From positions 496,001-560,000 of the forward strand of contig OZ251578.1 of assembly GCA_965243835.1 (NCBI GenBank): DNA of 64,000 bases, written 5' to 3'. Below, in pieces: positions 24,711-31,226 of the stretch; within the stretch, counting starts at the first letter, position 1; each line of letters opens with the position of its first letter. The notes beneath the pieces are model-generated. The model worked only from the letters and a program-made list of their open reading frames with translations. It made no database searches and was not told where the DNA came from. The translations under genes and the position numbers were made by a program. This stretch comes from G965202665 sp965243835. GTDB lineage: Bacteria; Actinomycetota; Acidimicrobiia; Spongiisociales; Spongiisociaceae.

Positions 24711-25502
24711 ATGAGCGAAATCTCCCCCGCTGTTCTCGTCGAGCGCCGGGGGCCGGTTTTGGAAATAACCCTGGACCGGCCCAAGGCCAACGCCATTGAC
24801 GCCCGCACCAGCCGGGTTTTGGGGGAGGCGTTCGCGGAATTTCGGGACGACCCGGAGTTGCGGGCGGCCATTTTCACCGGGGCCGGGGAGAAGTTTTTCA
24901 CCGCCGGGTGGGACCTGGCGGCCGCCGCCGGGGGGGAGGCCTACGAATCCGACTACGGAGAGGGGGGTTTCGGCGGGTTCCCGGAACTGCCCGGTTTGAA
25001 CAAGCCGGTGATATTAGCGGTGAACGGGATGGCGGTCGGGGGCGGGTTTGAGATGACGATGTGCGCCGACTTGGTCGTGGCCGCCGAGCACGCCCTCTTT
25101 TTTCTGCCGGAAACCGCGGCCGGGATCATCCCCGATGTGGGGTCGGTGTGTTTGCCCAAATTGCTGCCCCGCGCTTTGGCGACCGAAGTTCTCGTCCTGG
25201 GCCGCAGGCTGACCGCTCTCGAAGCCGAGCGGTTCGGTTTGGTCAACCGGGTGGTTCCGGGGGAGCGGTTGCTGGAGACGGCCCGGGAGATGGCCGACCG
25301 GGTGGCGGAAATGGCCCCGTTGGCGGTGGCGGCCGTGCTGGACGTTCGGCGCCGCACCGAAGGGCGCAGCGTGCGGGACGGATTGGCCTGGTTGCGGTCG
25401 GGGGAGGCGGAAACCTACCAGCGGATGCTGTCCTCCGAGGACGCGCAGGAAGGCCCGCGGGCCTTCACCGAAAAGCGCCCCCCGGTGTGGCGGGGCCGTT
25501 GA
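24711..25502 (+). CDS. caiD: Carnitinyl-CoA dehydratase / crotonobetainyl-CoA hydratase
   Basis: A 263-residue enoyl-CoA hydratase. It shares extended blocks with Escherichia coli CaiD as I recall that sequence: LEITLDRPKANAIDA, FRDDPELR..I.TGAGEKFF.AGWDL.AAA, an oxyanion-hole region NGMAVGGGFE, the PETAAGIIPD segment and the C-terminal EDAQEGPRAFTEKRPPVW. It interconverts crotonobetainyl-CoA and L-carnitinyl-CoA. The IS element and gene remnants separate it from the carnitine operon upstream, but it has its own promoter. ATG 24711 is used; GTG 24708 directly before it would be the leaderless start. Confidence 0.88.
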   Translation: MSEISPAVLVERRGPVLEITLDRPKANAIDARTSRVLGEAFAEFRDDPELRAAIFTGAGEKFFTAGWDLAAAAGGEAYESDYGEGGFGGFPELPGLNKPVILAVNGMAVGGGFEMTMCADLVVAAEHALFFLPETAAGIIPDVGSVCLPKLLPRALATEVLVLGRRLTALEAERFGLVNRVVPGERLLETAREMADRVAEMAPLAVAAVLDVRRRTEGRSVRDGLAWLRSGEAETYQRMLSSEDAQEGPRAFTEKRPPVWRGR

Positions 25503-25656
25503 CCGGGATGGGCGCCGACCGCCCGGGACCGGCTGTCGCCCAAACCGAGATCGCCGAGGTGTTGCTTCCCGCCTAGGCGGGCGAATGTCCGGAGGGCATT
25601 GGACCTGGTGACCGGAGGAGGGGGCGGGGTTGGTAAAAGGTCGTCCCGGGATGTGT

Positions 25657-25662
25657 TATCCT
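25657..25662 (+). promoter_or_regulatory. Candidate -10 box (TATCCT) for the MFS transporter
   Basis: TATCCT about 90 nt before the GTG at 25753. A perfect CCCGCCTAGGCGGG palindrome lies upstream at 25568-25581, between caiD and this promoter; it has no U-tract. Confidence 0.3.
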
Positions 25663-25752
25663 GTACCGTACCATCGCCGGTTGCGGCGTGGCCATGTCCT
25701 ATCCCAGTACCGCGGGGGGCGACCCCGGCGGTCTCCCATCTGGTGAGTTGCC

Positions 25753-27045
25753 GTGATCAAGACCAATGGCCGTATAGCCGGACCGACCGGACAGACCATA
25801 CTCGGCGCCTGGGGGCTGTTCTCCGCCCTGTTGCTGGTGATGCTGGGCACCAATATGCTGGGCACCGTGATCGGCATTCGGGCCGAGCGGGTCGGGTTCT
25901 CCACCAGCGTCACGGGGATCATCCTCTCCCTCAACTATCTGGGGTTTCTGCTAGCGGCCTGGATTTCGCCCCGGCTGGTGGTGACCGTGGGCCACATCCG
26001 GGTGTACGCCGCCCTGGCCTCCCTCTGCTCCTCGGCCAGCCTCCTGTACGCGGTCACCGACTCCCCGTGGGTATGGGGGGCGGCCCGCCTCGTTTCCGGC
26101 TTCACCCTGTCCGGGATGCTGATCGTGGCCGAAAGTTGGTTGAACGATTCCACCACCAACCAGTCCCGGGGGCGGGTGCTGTCCATATACATGGTGGTGC
26201 TGACCGGGGGGATGGCCGCCAGCCAGTTGCTGTTGGCGGTGGCCGACCCGAACGGGATCGCCATTTTCATCATCTCCTCCCTCCTGGTTTCGGTGGGGAT
26301 CATCCCCATCACCCTGTCCGCCACCCCCTCCCCCGACTTTCACGTAGCGGCCAAGTTGTCTTTCCGGACCGTGTGGGAGGCGGCTCCGGTGGGGGTGGTG
26401 GCCGGGTTGGGGCAGGGCCTGGGAGTGGGTTCGTTCCTGAGCTTGGCGGCCGTGTACGGGGCGCGGGTGGGAATGAGCGTGGGGATGATCGCCCTGTTTG
26501 TCAGTTCCGCCATCATCGGGGCGCTGGTGTTGCAAACCCCGATCGGAATCATCTCCGACCGGGTGCGCAGGCGCCGGCTGATTTCGGTGGTGGCTTTTTT
26601 TGCGGCCCTGATTTCGGCGTGGATGGCGTACGCCGGGGCCGCCGGCTGGTCGGCCCTGGTCATCTCCTTTTTGTTCGGGGGGATGGCGCTCCCCTTGTAC
26701 GCGCTGTCCTTGAGTCACATCAACGACCTGGTCCCTCCCGGTTCGGCGGTGTCGGTGAGCAGCATTTACCTGTTCATCACCGGGGTGGGGGCTTTTCTGG
26801 GGCCGATCATCGCCGCGCCGATGATGGACTGGCTGGGGCCGGCCGGGCTGTTTTGGGCCACGGCCGGGATTTTCCTGGCGGTCACGGTGTTCACGCTGGT
26901 GCGGGTGTTGACCAAGGAGGGGCTGTCGGTGGAGCAACAGCGGGCGTTCACGATGGTCCCCGCCCGCACCGGGGCCATCATCCTGCAGATGGCCCGCCGC
27001 GTCCGCCACCCCTCCGAGATCATCCACCGCAAACCGAAGGAGTAG
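25753..27045 (+). CDS. MFS transporter (YcaD-like, 12 TM)
   Basis: 430 residues with about 12 hydrophobic helices, the inter-helix motif ISDRVRRRR in the second half (motif A-like GxxSDRxGRR) and a cytoplasmic C-terminal tail rich in basic residues. The order resembles the YcaD/quinolone-resistance group of the major facilitator superfamily. Its position at the end of the carnitine gene group suggests uptake or export of a betaine-type compound, but most MFS substrates cannot be inferred. The GTG at 25753 is the longest reasonable start; its ribosome site is weak. Confidence 0.88.
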   Translation: MIKTNGRIAGPTGQTILGAWGLFSALLLVMLGTNMLGTVIGIRAERVGFSTSVTGIILSLNYLGFLLAAWISPRLVVTVGHIRVYAALASLCSSASLLYAVTDSPWVWGAARLVSGFTLSGMLIVAESWLNDSTTNQSRGRVLSIYMVVLTGGMAASQLLLAVADPNGIAIFIISSLLVSVGIIPITLSATPSPDFHVAAKLSFRTVWEAAPVGVVAGLGQGLGVGSFLSLAAVYGARVGMSVGMIALFVSSAIIGALVLQTPIGIISDRVRRRRLISVVAFFAALISAWMAYAGAAGWSALVISFLFGGMALPLYALSLSHINDLVPPGSAVSVSSIYLFITGVGAFLGPIIAAPMMDWLGPAGLFWATAGIFLAVTVFTLVRVLTKEGLSVEQQRAFTMVPARTGAIILQMARRVRHPSEIIHRKPKE

Positions 27046-27130
27046 GCTGGAAACGTACGGGAGCGGGGAATCGGTCGAAAAAACCTGTCAAATGGTTCGT
27101 TGATTAGTTTCAAGCAATCTTATTTTTAAT

Positions 27131-27158
27131 TTGTTTTGCGGTTATGAATGTCTAATAT
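27131..27158 (+). promoter_or_regulatory. Promoter TTGTTT-N16-TAATAT of the Fic gene
   Basis: TTGTTT (27131-27136) and TAATAT (27153-27158) sit in an AT-rich pocket, and 7 nt separate the -10 from ATG 27166. This is leaderless geometry. Confidence 0.4.
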
Positions 27159-27165
27159 AAATCAA

Positions 27166-28332
27166 ATGATTTATACAATACCTGCATTAGAGCCGATAGA
27201 TCAGCGCGTCCTGCGGGAAATAGGAGAACTGCGGGAACAGTTGCGACTGTATCTGAGGGTTCCGCAACGTTGGAACGGTACTTTGCGCCGTACCATCCGG
27301 GCGCGGGCCGTGCGAGGTTCCACCGCCATTGAAGGTTACGAATCAACCTTGGAGAACGTGACCGCCTTGCTGGAAGGGGAGGAGGAGGTGGACGCCCCGG
27401 AGGAGACCCGCAACGCCTTGGCCGGGTACCGGGATGCCATGACTTTCGTGTTGCAGGTGGCCGCGGACTGGCCGCCGATTGACGCTTCCGTGTTGCGCGC
27501 CTTGCACTACATAATGCTCAAGTACGATTTCCGCGCCCATCCCGGCAACTGGCGCCCGGGCGGGAACTGGGTTAGAGACAGTGAGGGCAGGGTGGTTTAC
27601 ACCCCTCCCCCCCGCGACCGGTTGGAGGGCCTGATTGAAGAGACGATGGGGCAGTTGGCGCAAGAGGGCGCCCCCGTCTTGGCGCGGGCGGCGATGGCCC
27701 ATCTCAACCTGGTCATGATTCATCCCTTTCGGGACGGCAACGGACGGATGGCCCGTTGCCTGCAGACCTTCGTGCTGGCCGCCGGGGGGATCCCGGAGCC
27801 GGTTTTTTCCAGCATCGAGGAATATCTGGGACGCAACACCGACTCCTATTATCGGGTGTTGCAGAAGGTGGGGGGAGGGGAGTGGTCGCCGGAACGCGAC
27901 GCGCGGCCGTGGCTCCGCTTCTGCCTGACCGCCCACTACCGTTCGGCCCGCACCCAACTGCGGCGCATTGAGGAAACCGAGTTTATGTGGGGGGAGTGCG
28001 AGATTTTGGCGGAACGGGAGGGTTTGCCGGAGCGGGTGGTCGGGGCGTTGAACGACGCCGCCCGGGGCCGGGTCCTGCGCCGCTCCTCCTACCAGCGAAT
28101 TACCGAACTGTCCACCGCCGAGCCACCCAGTGAGGCGGTCGCCACCCGCGACCTGGCCGCCCTGGTCCGGGCCGGGCTGTTGCTACAGGAGGGGGAGGCC
28201 CGCAACCGCCGCTACCGGGCCGCTTCTCGGCTAACGGAAGTCTGGGCGCGCACCCGTTCCCTCCACCAGGCGCGGCTCTACGAAAACCCGTACCGGCTGT
28301 TCGGTCAGTCCCCTCTGCCGGACCTGGATTAA
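27166..28332 (+). CDS. Fic-domain protein AMP-transferase-like, class II (self-inhibited)
   Basis: 388 residues. The Fic core motif HPFRDGNGRMAR (His186) is complete, so AMP or another nucleotide-phosphate transfer to a hydroxyl side chain is expected. The N-terminal helix carries STAIEG at residues 52-57, matching the [S/T]xxxE[G/N] inhibitory motif that places Fic proteins in class II (inhibitory helix in cis). The C-terminal part resembles a winged helix (EAVATRDLAALVRAGLL). It is soluble with no partner gene. ATG 27166 is chosen for the leaderless promoter; ATG 27148 is in frame but has no ribosome site. Confidence 0.9.
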   Translation: MIYTIPALEPIDQRVLREIGELREQLRLYLRVPQRWNGTLRRTIRARAVRGSTAIEGYESTLENVTALLEGEEEVDAPEETRNALAGYRDAMTFVLQVAADWPPIDASVLRALHYIMLKYDFRAHPGNWRPGGNWVRDSEGRVVYTPPPRDRLEGLIEETMGQLAQEGAPVLARAAMAHLNLVMIHPFRDGNGRMARCLQTFVLAAGGIPEPVFSSIEEYLGRNTDSYYRVLQKVGGGEWSPERDARPWLRFCLTAHYRSARTQLRRIEETEFMWGECEILAEREGLPERVVGALNDAARGRVLRRSSYQRITELSTAEPPSEAVATRDLAALVRAGLLLQEGEARNRRYRAASRLTEVWARTRSLHQARLYENPYRLFGQSPLPDLD

Positions 28333-28351
28333 ACCGGGGGAGGACGGGGGG

Positions 28352-29125
28352 TCAGGCGGTGTCGGAGCAACCGTTGATACGGTCGATGGCCGGTTTGATG
28401 CCCAGCCGGTAGCGGGCCACCGTTCCGTCCGCCAGCTCAAAGTAGATGCGGTATTCGGAGTCGAAGTCGTCCCGGGGGACGAAGGCCAAGGCTTCGCCGT
28501 CGGCCGCCGCCTGGTCGGCTTGCTCGATGTTGTTCGGATAGGTGCTCCGCACTTCGGAGGCGCTGGTCCCCACCCGCACCCCGGAGCGGGTGGCCACCGG
28601 GCTGGGACTCTCTATTTCAATGCGGGCGATCTGGTTGTCCACCACCATGAAGAACACCCCGTTCATGGTCAGTCCGGCGTTCACGTAGTAACAGTTGTCG
28701 CCCACTCCCCGGGCCGGGCTGCGGGTGAGGGCCAGTCCGGCCGCGTCGGACGCTTCCTCCACGGTCATCCCGATGCGCACCGGCCCCAAGCCGCGCAGGG
28801 TGGCGGGGGAGGCGGAGGTGAGTTCCGGTGCGGGACGGGTGGTGGTGGTCGTGGTGGTGGTAGCGGCGACCGCCGCCGGGCGGGTGGTGGTGGTAGCGGC
28901 GACCGCGGCCCGGGCGGTGGTGGGGGTGGCGGCTCCGTTGTCGGCGGATGCGAGGGTGGTGGGGGTGGAGGTTTCGGCCGGGGCGGCCGCCTCGCCGTCG
29001 TTGCCGCCGCAGGCGGACGCCATCAGGGCCGCCGCCAACAGGGCGCCGGCGCAACGGACTCCCCGCCCGTTTCGCATCCCTCGCCCGGTGCGGGCGCGGC
29101 CTTGTTTATCGGTTGTGTTATGCAT
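28352..29125 (-). CDS. Predicted lipoprotein with Thr-rich linker
   Basis: 257 residues. A basic N-terminus, a hydrophobic core (GALLAAALMASAC) and Cys followed by GGND form a lipobox-like signal, so the protein is probably lipid-anchored outside the membrane. A low-complexity Ala/Thr linker with TTTT runs follows, then a domain of about 160 residues with two or three Cys and RIGMTVEEASDAAGL, a pattern seen in small secreted actinobacterial lipoproteins of unknown role. ATG 29125 has GGGAG 6 nt upstream; an internal ATG at 29077 is less likely. Transcribed divergently from the HD gene. Confidence 0.75.
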   Translation of the reverse strand: MHNTTDKQGRARTGRGMRNGRGVRCAGALLAAALMASACGGNDGEAAAPAETSTPTTLASADNGAATPTTARAAVAATTTTRPAAVAATTTTTTTTRPAPELTSASPATLRGLGPVRIGMTVEEASDAAGLALTRSPARGVGDNCYYVNAGLTMNGVFFMVVDNQIARIEIESPSPVATRSGVRVGTSASEVRSTYPNNIEQADQAAADGEALAFVPRDDFDSEYRIYFELADGTVARYRLGIKPAIDRINGCSDTA

Positions 29126-29149
29126 GTTGCTCCCGCCGCCGTCTCGCGC

Positions 29150-29166
29150 CACGTAAATATAACGTG
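29150..29166. promoter_or_regulatory. Palindromic operator-like site over the lipoprotein -10
   Basis: CACGT-N7-ACGTG is a perfect 5-bp inverted repeat whose spacer holds TATATT, the likely minus-strand -10 of the lipoprotein gene (29156-29161). A repressor binding here could also affect the divergent HD gene at 29252. Confidence 0.4.
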
Positions 29167-29251
29167 TAGATTACAGCCTGCGGCGGCGAAATGGGAATAT
29201 TCGCGCCAAGGTTCCGGTCCGGGGTCCTCCGGTCCGGGGAGGAGGGAGCTG

Positions 29252-29806
29252 ATGGACCAGGTGTCGTTTACCCGGATGGAGGACGGAACCCGGGAGGACT
29301 ATCTGCTGTTGGAGCGTATGGAGGAGGCTCTGCACTCCGACTACGCGGACCGGTTGCTGGAGTGGATTCAGTGGAACGAGGGGGAGACCGGTTACCGGAT
29401 CAGCCGGTTTGAGCACTGCCTGCAGTCGGCTTCCCGCGCTTGGCGGGACGGGCGCGACGAGGAGTACGTGGTGTGTTGCCTGTTGCACGACATCGGCGAT
29501 CTCATCTCCCCCTACAACCACAGTGCGGTGGCGGCCGACATCCTCCGCCCGTACGTGTCGGAGCGCAACTACCGGATCATCCGCCACCATGGGCTGTTCC
29601 AGGGTTATTACTACTTTCATCATTACGGAGGGGACCGCAACGCCCGGGACGCCTTCCGGGACGAGGAGTGGTACCAGGACGCGGTGGATTTTTGCGCCAA
29701 CTACGACCAGAACTGCTTCGACCCCGACTACGACAACCTGCCCCTGGAGTTCTTCGAGCCGATGGTGCGCCGGGTGTTCTCCTCCCGCAAACGCCAAACC
29801 CCCTGA
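29252..29806 (+). CDS. HD-domain protein (phosphohydrolase or PhnZ/TmpB-like diiron oxygenase)
   Basis: 184 residues with metal-ligand order H (FEHCLQSA), HD (LLHDIGDL), H (YNHSAVAA) and H (IIRHHGLF). This is the small HD fold shared by phosphohydrolases and by the diiron oxygenases PhnZ, TmpB and MIOX. The segment CLQSA...EYVVCCLLHDIGD is close to the PhnZ/TmpB style. TmpB acts on a trimethylammonium phosphonate, so a betaine-related role near carnitine genes is tempting but unproven. A strong purine-rich ribosome site (GGGGAGGAGGGAG) precedes the ATG. Confidence 0.75.
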   Translation: MDQVSFTRMEDGTREDYLLLERMEEALHSDYADRLLEWIQWNEGETGYRISRFEHCLQSASRAWRDGRDEEYVVCCLLHDIGDLISPYNHSAVAADILRPYVSERNYRIIRHHGLFQGYYYFHHYGGDRNARDAFRDEEWYQDAVDFCANYDQNCFDPDYDNLPLEFFEPMVRRVFSSRKRQTP

Positions 29807-29835
29807 CCGGCTCCCCCGCCGGGGAGGTGCTGTTT

Positions 29836-30075
29836 CTAATTGTCCACCCGGTTTTTTAGTTGGGTTTGGCCGATCTCCAGTCGGTCTTGCCCTGCTTGCA
29901 AGCGGTTAAACCGATCGTACGTGATGTCGAGTTTGGATGTCAGTATGGTGCGCAACGCGTTGATGCGATCATCGTTTCGATAGTTTAGGCTAAAGAACAG
30001 CCATACCATGAGGAACATCGTGATCATCTGGGTGATGACGATGAAGACGAGGATTAACATAGCGTCGTCGGTCAT
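29836..30075 (-). CDS. Small membrane-anchored coiled-coil protein (paralogue 1)
   Basis: 79 residues. One long hydrophobic helix at residues 6-29 is followed by LNYRNDDRINALRTILTSKLDITYDR and a short amphipathic stretch (RLQAGQDRLEIGQTQLKNR). It shares the R-N-D-D-R-(I/T)-x-A-L and TSKLD blocks with the neighbouring 168-residue protein, so the two are paralogues, this one shortened in the coiled-coil part. Translation is leaderless: the -10 lies 6 nt before the ATG. Function is unknown. Confidence 0.7.
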   Translation of the reverse strand: MTDDAMLILVFIVITQMITMFLMVWLFFSLNYRNDDRINALRTILTSKLDITYDRFNRLQAGQDRLEIGQTQLKNRVDN

Positions 30076-30081
30076 AGTCTC

Positions 30082-30110
30082 ATCCTAATCCATTCTTTCG
30101 GGAAACGCAA
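30082..30110 (-). promoter_or_regulatory. Promoter TTGCGT-N17-TAGGAT with leaderless start
   Basis: On the minus strand TTGCGT (30105-30110) and TAGGAT (30082-30087) are 17 bp apart, and the ATG (30075) follows 6 nt after the -10. The region is a near copy of the promoter at 30664-30692. Confidence 0.6.
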
Positions 30111-30150
30111 GAAGCCTTTCCGTTAGGGGAAGATGGGGCGACAGCGGAGG

Positions 30151-30657
30151 TTACGAGTCGGAGGCCTCGGGTTGGTATTCGGGGTCGAGCAGGCGGGGGT
30201 CGTCTTTTAAGAAATAGCCGCGTACCAGGCCCTCCGTTCGCACGGTGGTGGCGAGGCATTTGGTCATCTGGTTGTTAAAGGTGTTCATTTTGCCTTCCAA
30301 GGCCCCCATGGCGCTTTCCAGGTTTCCCAGCCGAATATCCGCTTTGGTCCATTCGTTGTGCAGTAGGGATTGGCCGTTTTCGGTTTGTGTCATACGGGTT
30401 TCCAGTTGTGTCATACGGGTTTCCAGTTGTGTCATCCGGTTTTCCAGCCGGGTCATCCGGTTTTCCAGCCGGGCTTGGCCTTCTTTCAGGCCGGTAACCT
30501 CTTTGTGCAGGGCGTCGAGTTTGGATGTCATCTTGACGCCCAACGCGATGGTGCGATCGTCGTTTCGCCGTTCTGCTCTCAAGATCAGCGTCACCAGGAA
30601 GCCAGCCGTACCCAACAGCGGGCCGACGATGCTGAAGACCATAGCGGTGTTGCTCAT
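30151..30657 (-). CDS. Membrane-anchored coiled-coil protein with heptad repeats (paralogue 2)
   Basis: 168 residues. A hydrophobic N-terminal helix (about 5-27) is followed by RAERRNDDRTIALGVKMTSKLDALHKEV, then heptads ARLENRM, TRLENRM, TQLETRM, TQLETRM encoded by 21-bp repeats (about 30395-30480), then a charged tail. It is probably a membrane-tethered coiled coil. It is transcribed from a leaderless promoter nearly identical to that of the 79-residue gene downstream. Function is unknown. Confidence 0.75.
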   Translation of the reverse strand: MSNTAMVFSIVGPLLGTAGFLVTLILRAERRNDDRTIALGVKMTSKLDALHKEVTGLKEGQARLENRMTRLENRMTQLETRMTQLETRMTQTENGQSLLHNEWTKADIRLGNLESAMGALEGKMNTFNNQMTKCLATTVRTEGLVRGYFLKDDPRLLDPEYQPEASDS

Positions 30658-30663
30658 AGTTTT

Positions 30664-30692
30664 ATCCTATACCTTTCTTTCGGGAAACGCAA
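30664..30692 (-). promoter_or_regulatory. Promoter TTGCGT-N17-TAGGAT with leaderless start
   Basis: On the minus strand TTGCGT (30687-30692) and TAGGAT (30664-30669) are 17 bp apart, and the ATG (30657) follows 6 nt after the -10. The spacer shares CCCGAAAGAA with the sister promoter. Confidence 0.6.
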
Positions 30693-30844
30693 GATGCGCT
30701 TCGGCGTTCTTGTTGGGCGGGTTGGGGGCGTCCCCGGCGAGCCGGGGACGGCCGCATGGGCCCGTTCGGAGCCGGCCGCCGGCTCCGGTGTCGCCGGACG
30801 ATAAGGCCGGGGCGGGGGCGGCGGGGCTCATACTTCCAACATAA

Positions 30845-30877
30845 CCCGGTTTTCCGAAAAACCGACGGGATTTTTTT
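30845..30877 (+). terminator. Hairpin followed by a T-run, terminator-like
   Basis: CGGTTTT and AAAACCG pair around a short loop, followed within a few bases by seven T (30871-30877). It looks like an intrinsic terminator on the plus strand, although no plus-strand gene ends here. It may stop stray transcription or end a small RNA. Confidence 0.35.
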
Positions 30878-30908
30878 CGCGTTCTCGGATTTTTTTTCGC
30901 GTTCTCGG
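30870..30908. repeat. Tandem 19/20-bp direct repeat with T7/T8 runs
   Basis: Two adjacent copies of A-T(7 or 8)-CGCGTTCTCGG, differing by one T. They are directly next to the terminator-like hairpin. Confidence 0.8.
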
Positions 30909-31064
30909 CGAAATACGGTGAAATTCCGGGGAAACGGGCGGCCGTCGGCGGCAACGGGCATGTGATGCGGGGCGGCGCGGGGAGTGGGAAGAGCCGGACG
31001 GCAGACGGGCGCAACGGGCGGCCGGATGGCGCGGAAGCCGGAAATTTTGCCGGAAAATTTGCCA

Positions 31065-31076
31065 CCCCCCCCCCCC
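31065..31076. repeat. 12-C homopolymer upstream of the giant surface-protein gene
   Basis: Twelve consecutive C lie about 65 nt upstream of the TATACT box at 31141 and 150 nt upstream of the ATG at 31227. The length equals that of the G12 tract in the type ISP gene. Confidence 0.95.
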
Positions 31077-31140
31077 AATCCTCTACCATGACGGGAATTA
31101 CATCGGTGAAATTCCGCGGGCATAGCGCATACGGATGGTG

Positions 31141-31146
31141 TATACT
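31141..31146 (+). promoter_or_regulatory. -10 box (TATACT) of the giant gene
   Basis: TATACT matches consensus at 5 of 6 positions. No good -35 is found at 16-18 bp, so an activator may be needed. The leader would be about 75 nt; GAAAGG at about 31204-31209 is the nearest ribosome-like site. Confidence 0.4.
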
Positions 31147-31226
31147 GCGGCGCGTTCGCGTGCGCCCCGTGATAGGGGATTTAGCCAGGCGCCGGCGAAG
31201 AGGCAAGAAAGGCAATACCACACTTA

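Larger units (their letters stand above)
30693..31226. other. Long regulatory intergenic region upstream of the giant gene
   Basis: 534 bp with no convincing gene; short open frames here are by-products of GC content. It holds an A/T hairpin, 20-bp direct repeats with T-runs, two copies of CGGTGAAATTCCG (30916-30928 and 31104-31116), a GCCGGAAAwTTT direct repeat at about 31038-31062, a 12-C tract and a TATACT box. Confidence 0.6.

Noticed and set aside
25568..25581. Perfect CCCGCCTAGGCGGG palindrome as a terminator of caiD
   Set aside because: It leaves no loop when fully paired and has no T-run. It may be chance or a binding site, so no feature is claimed.
30662..31221. Open frames in the region upstream of the giant gene
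   Set aside because: They have Arg/Pro-rich translations without ribosome sites, cross the homopolymer and repeat elements, and have no recognisable domain.
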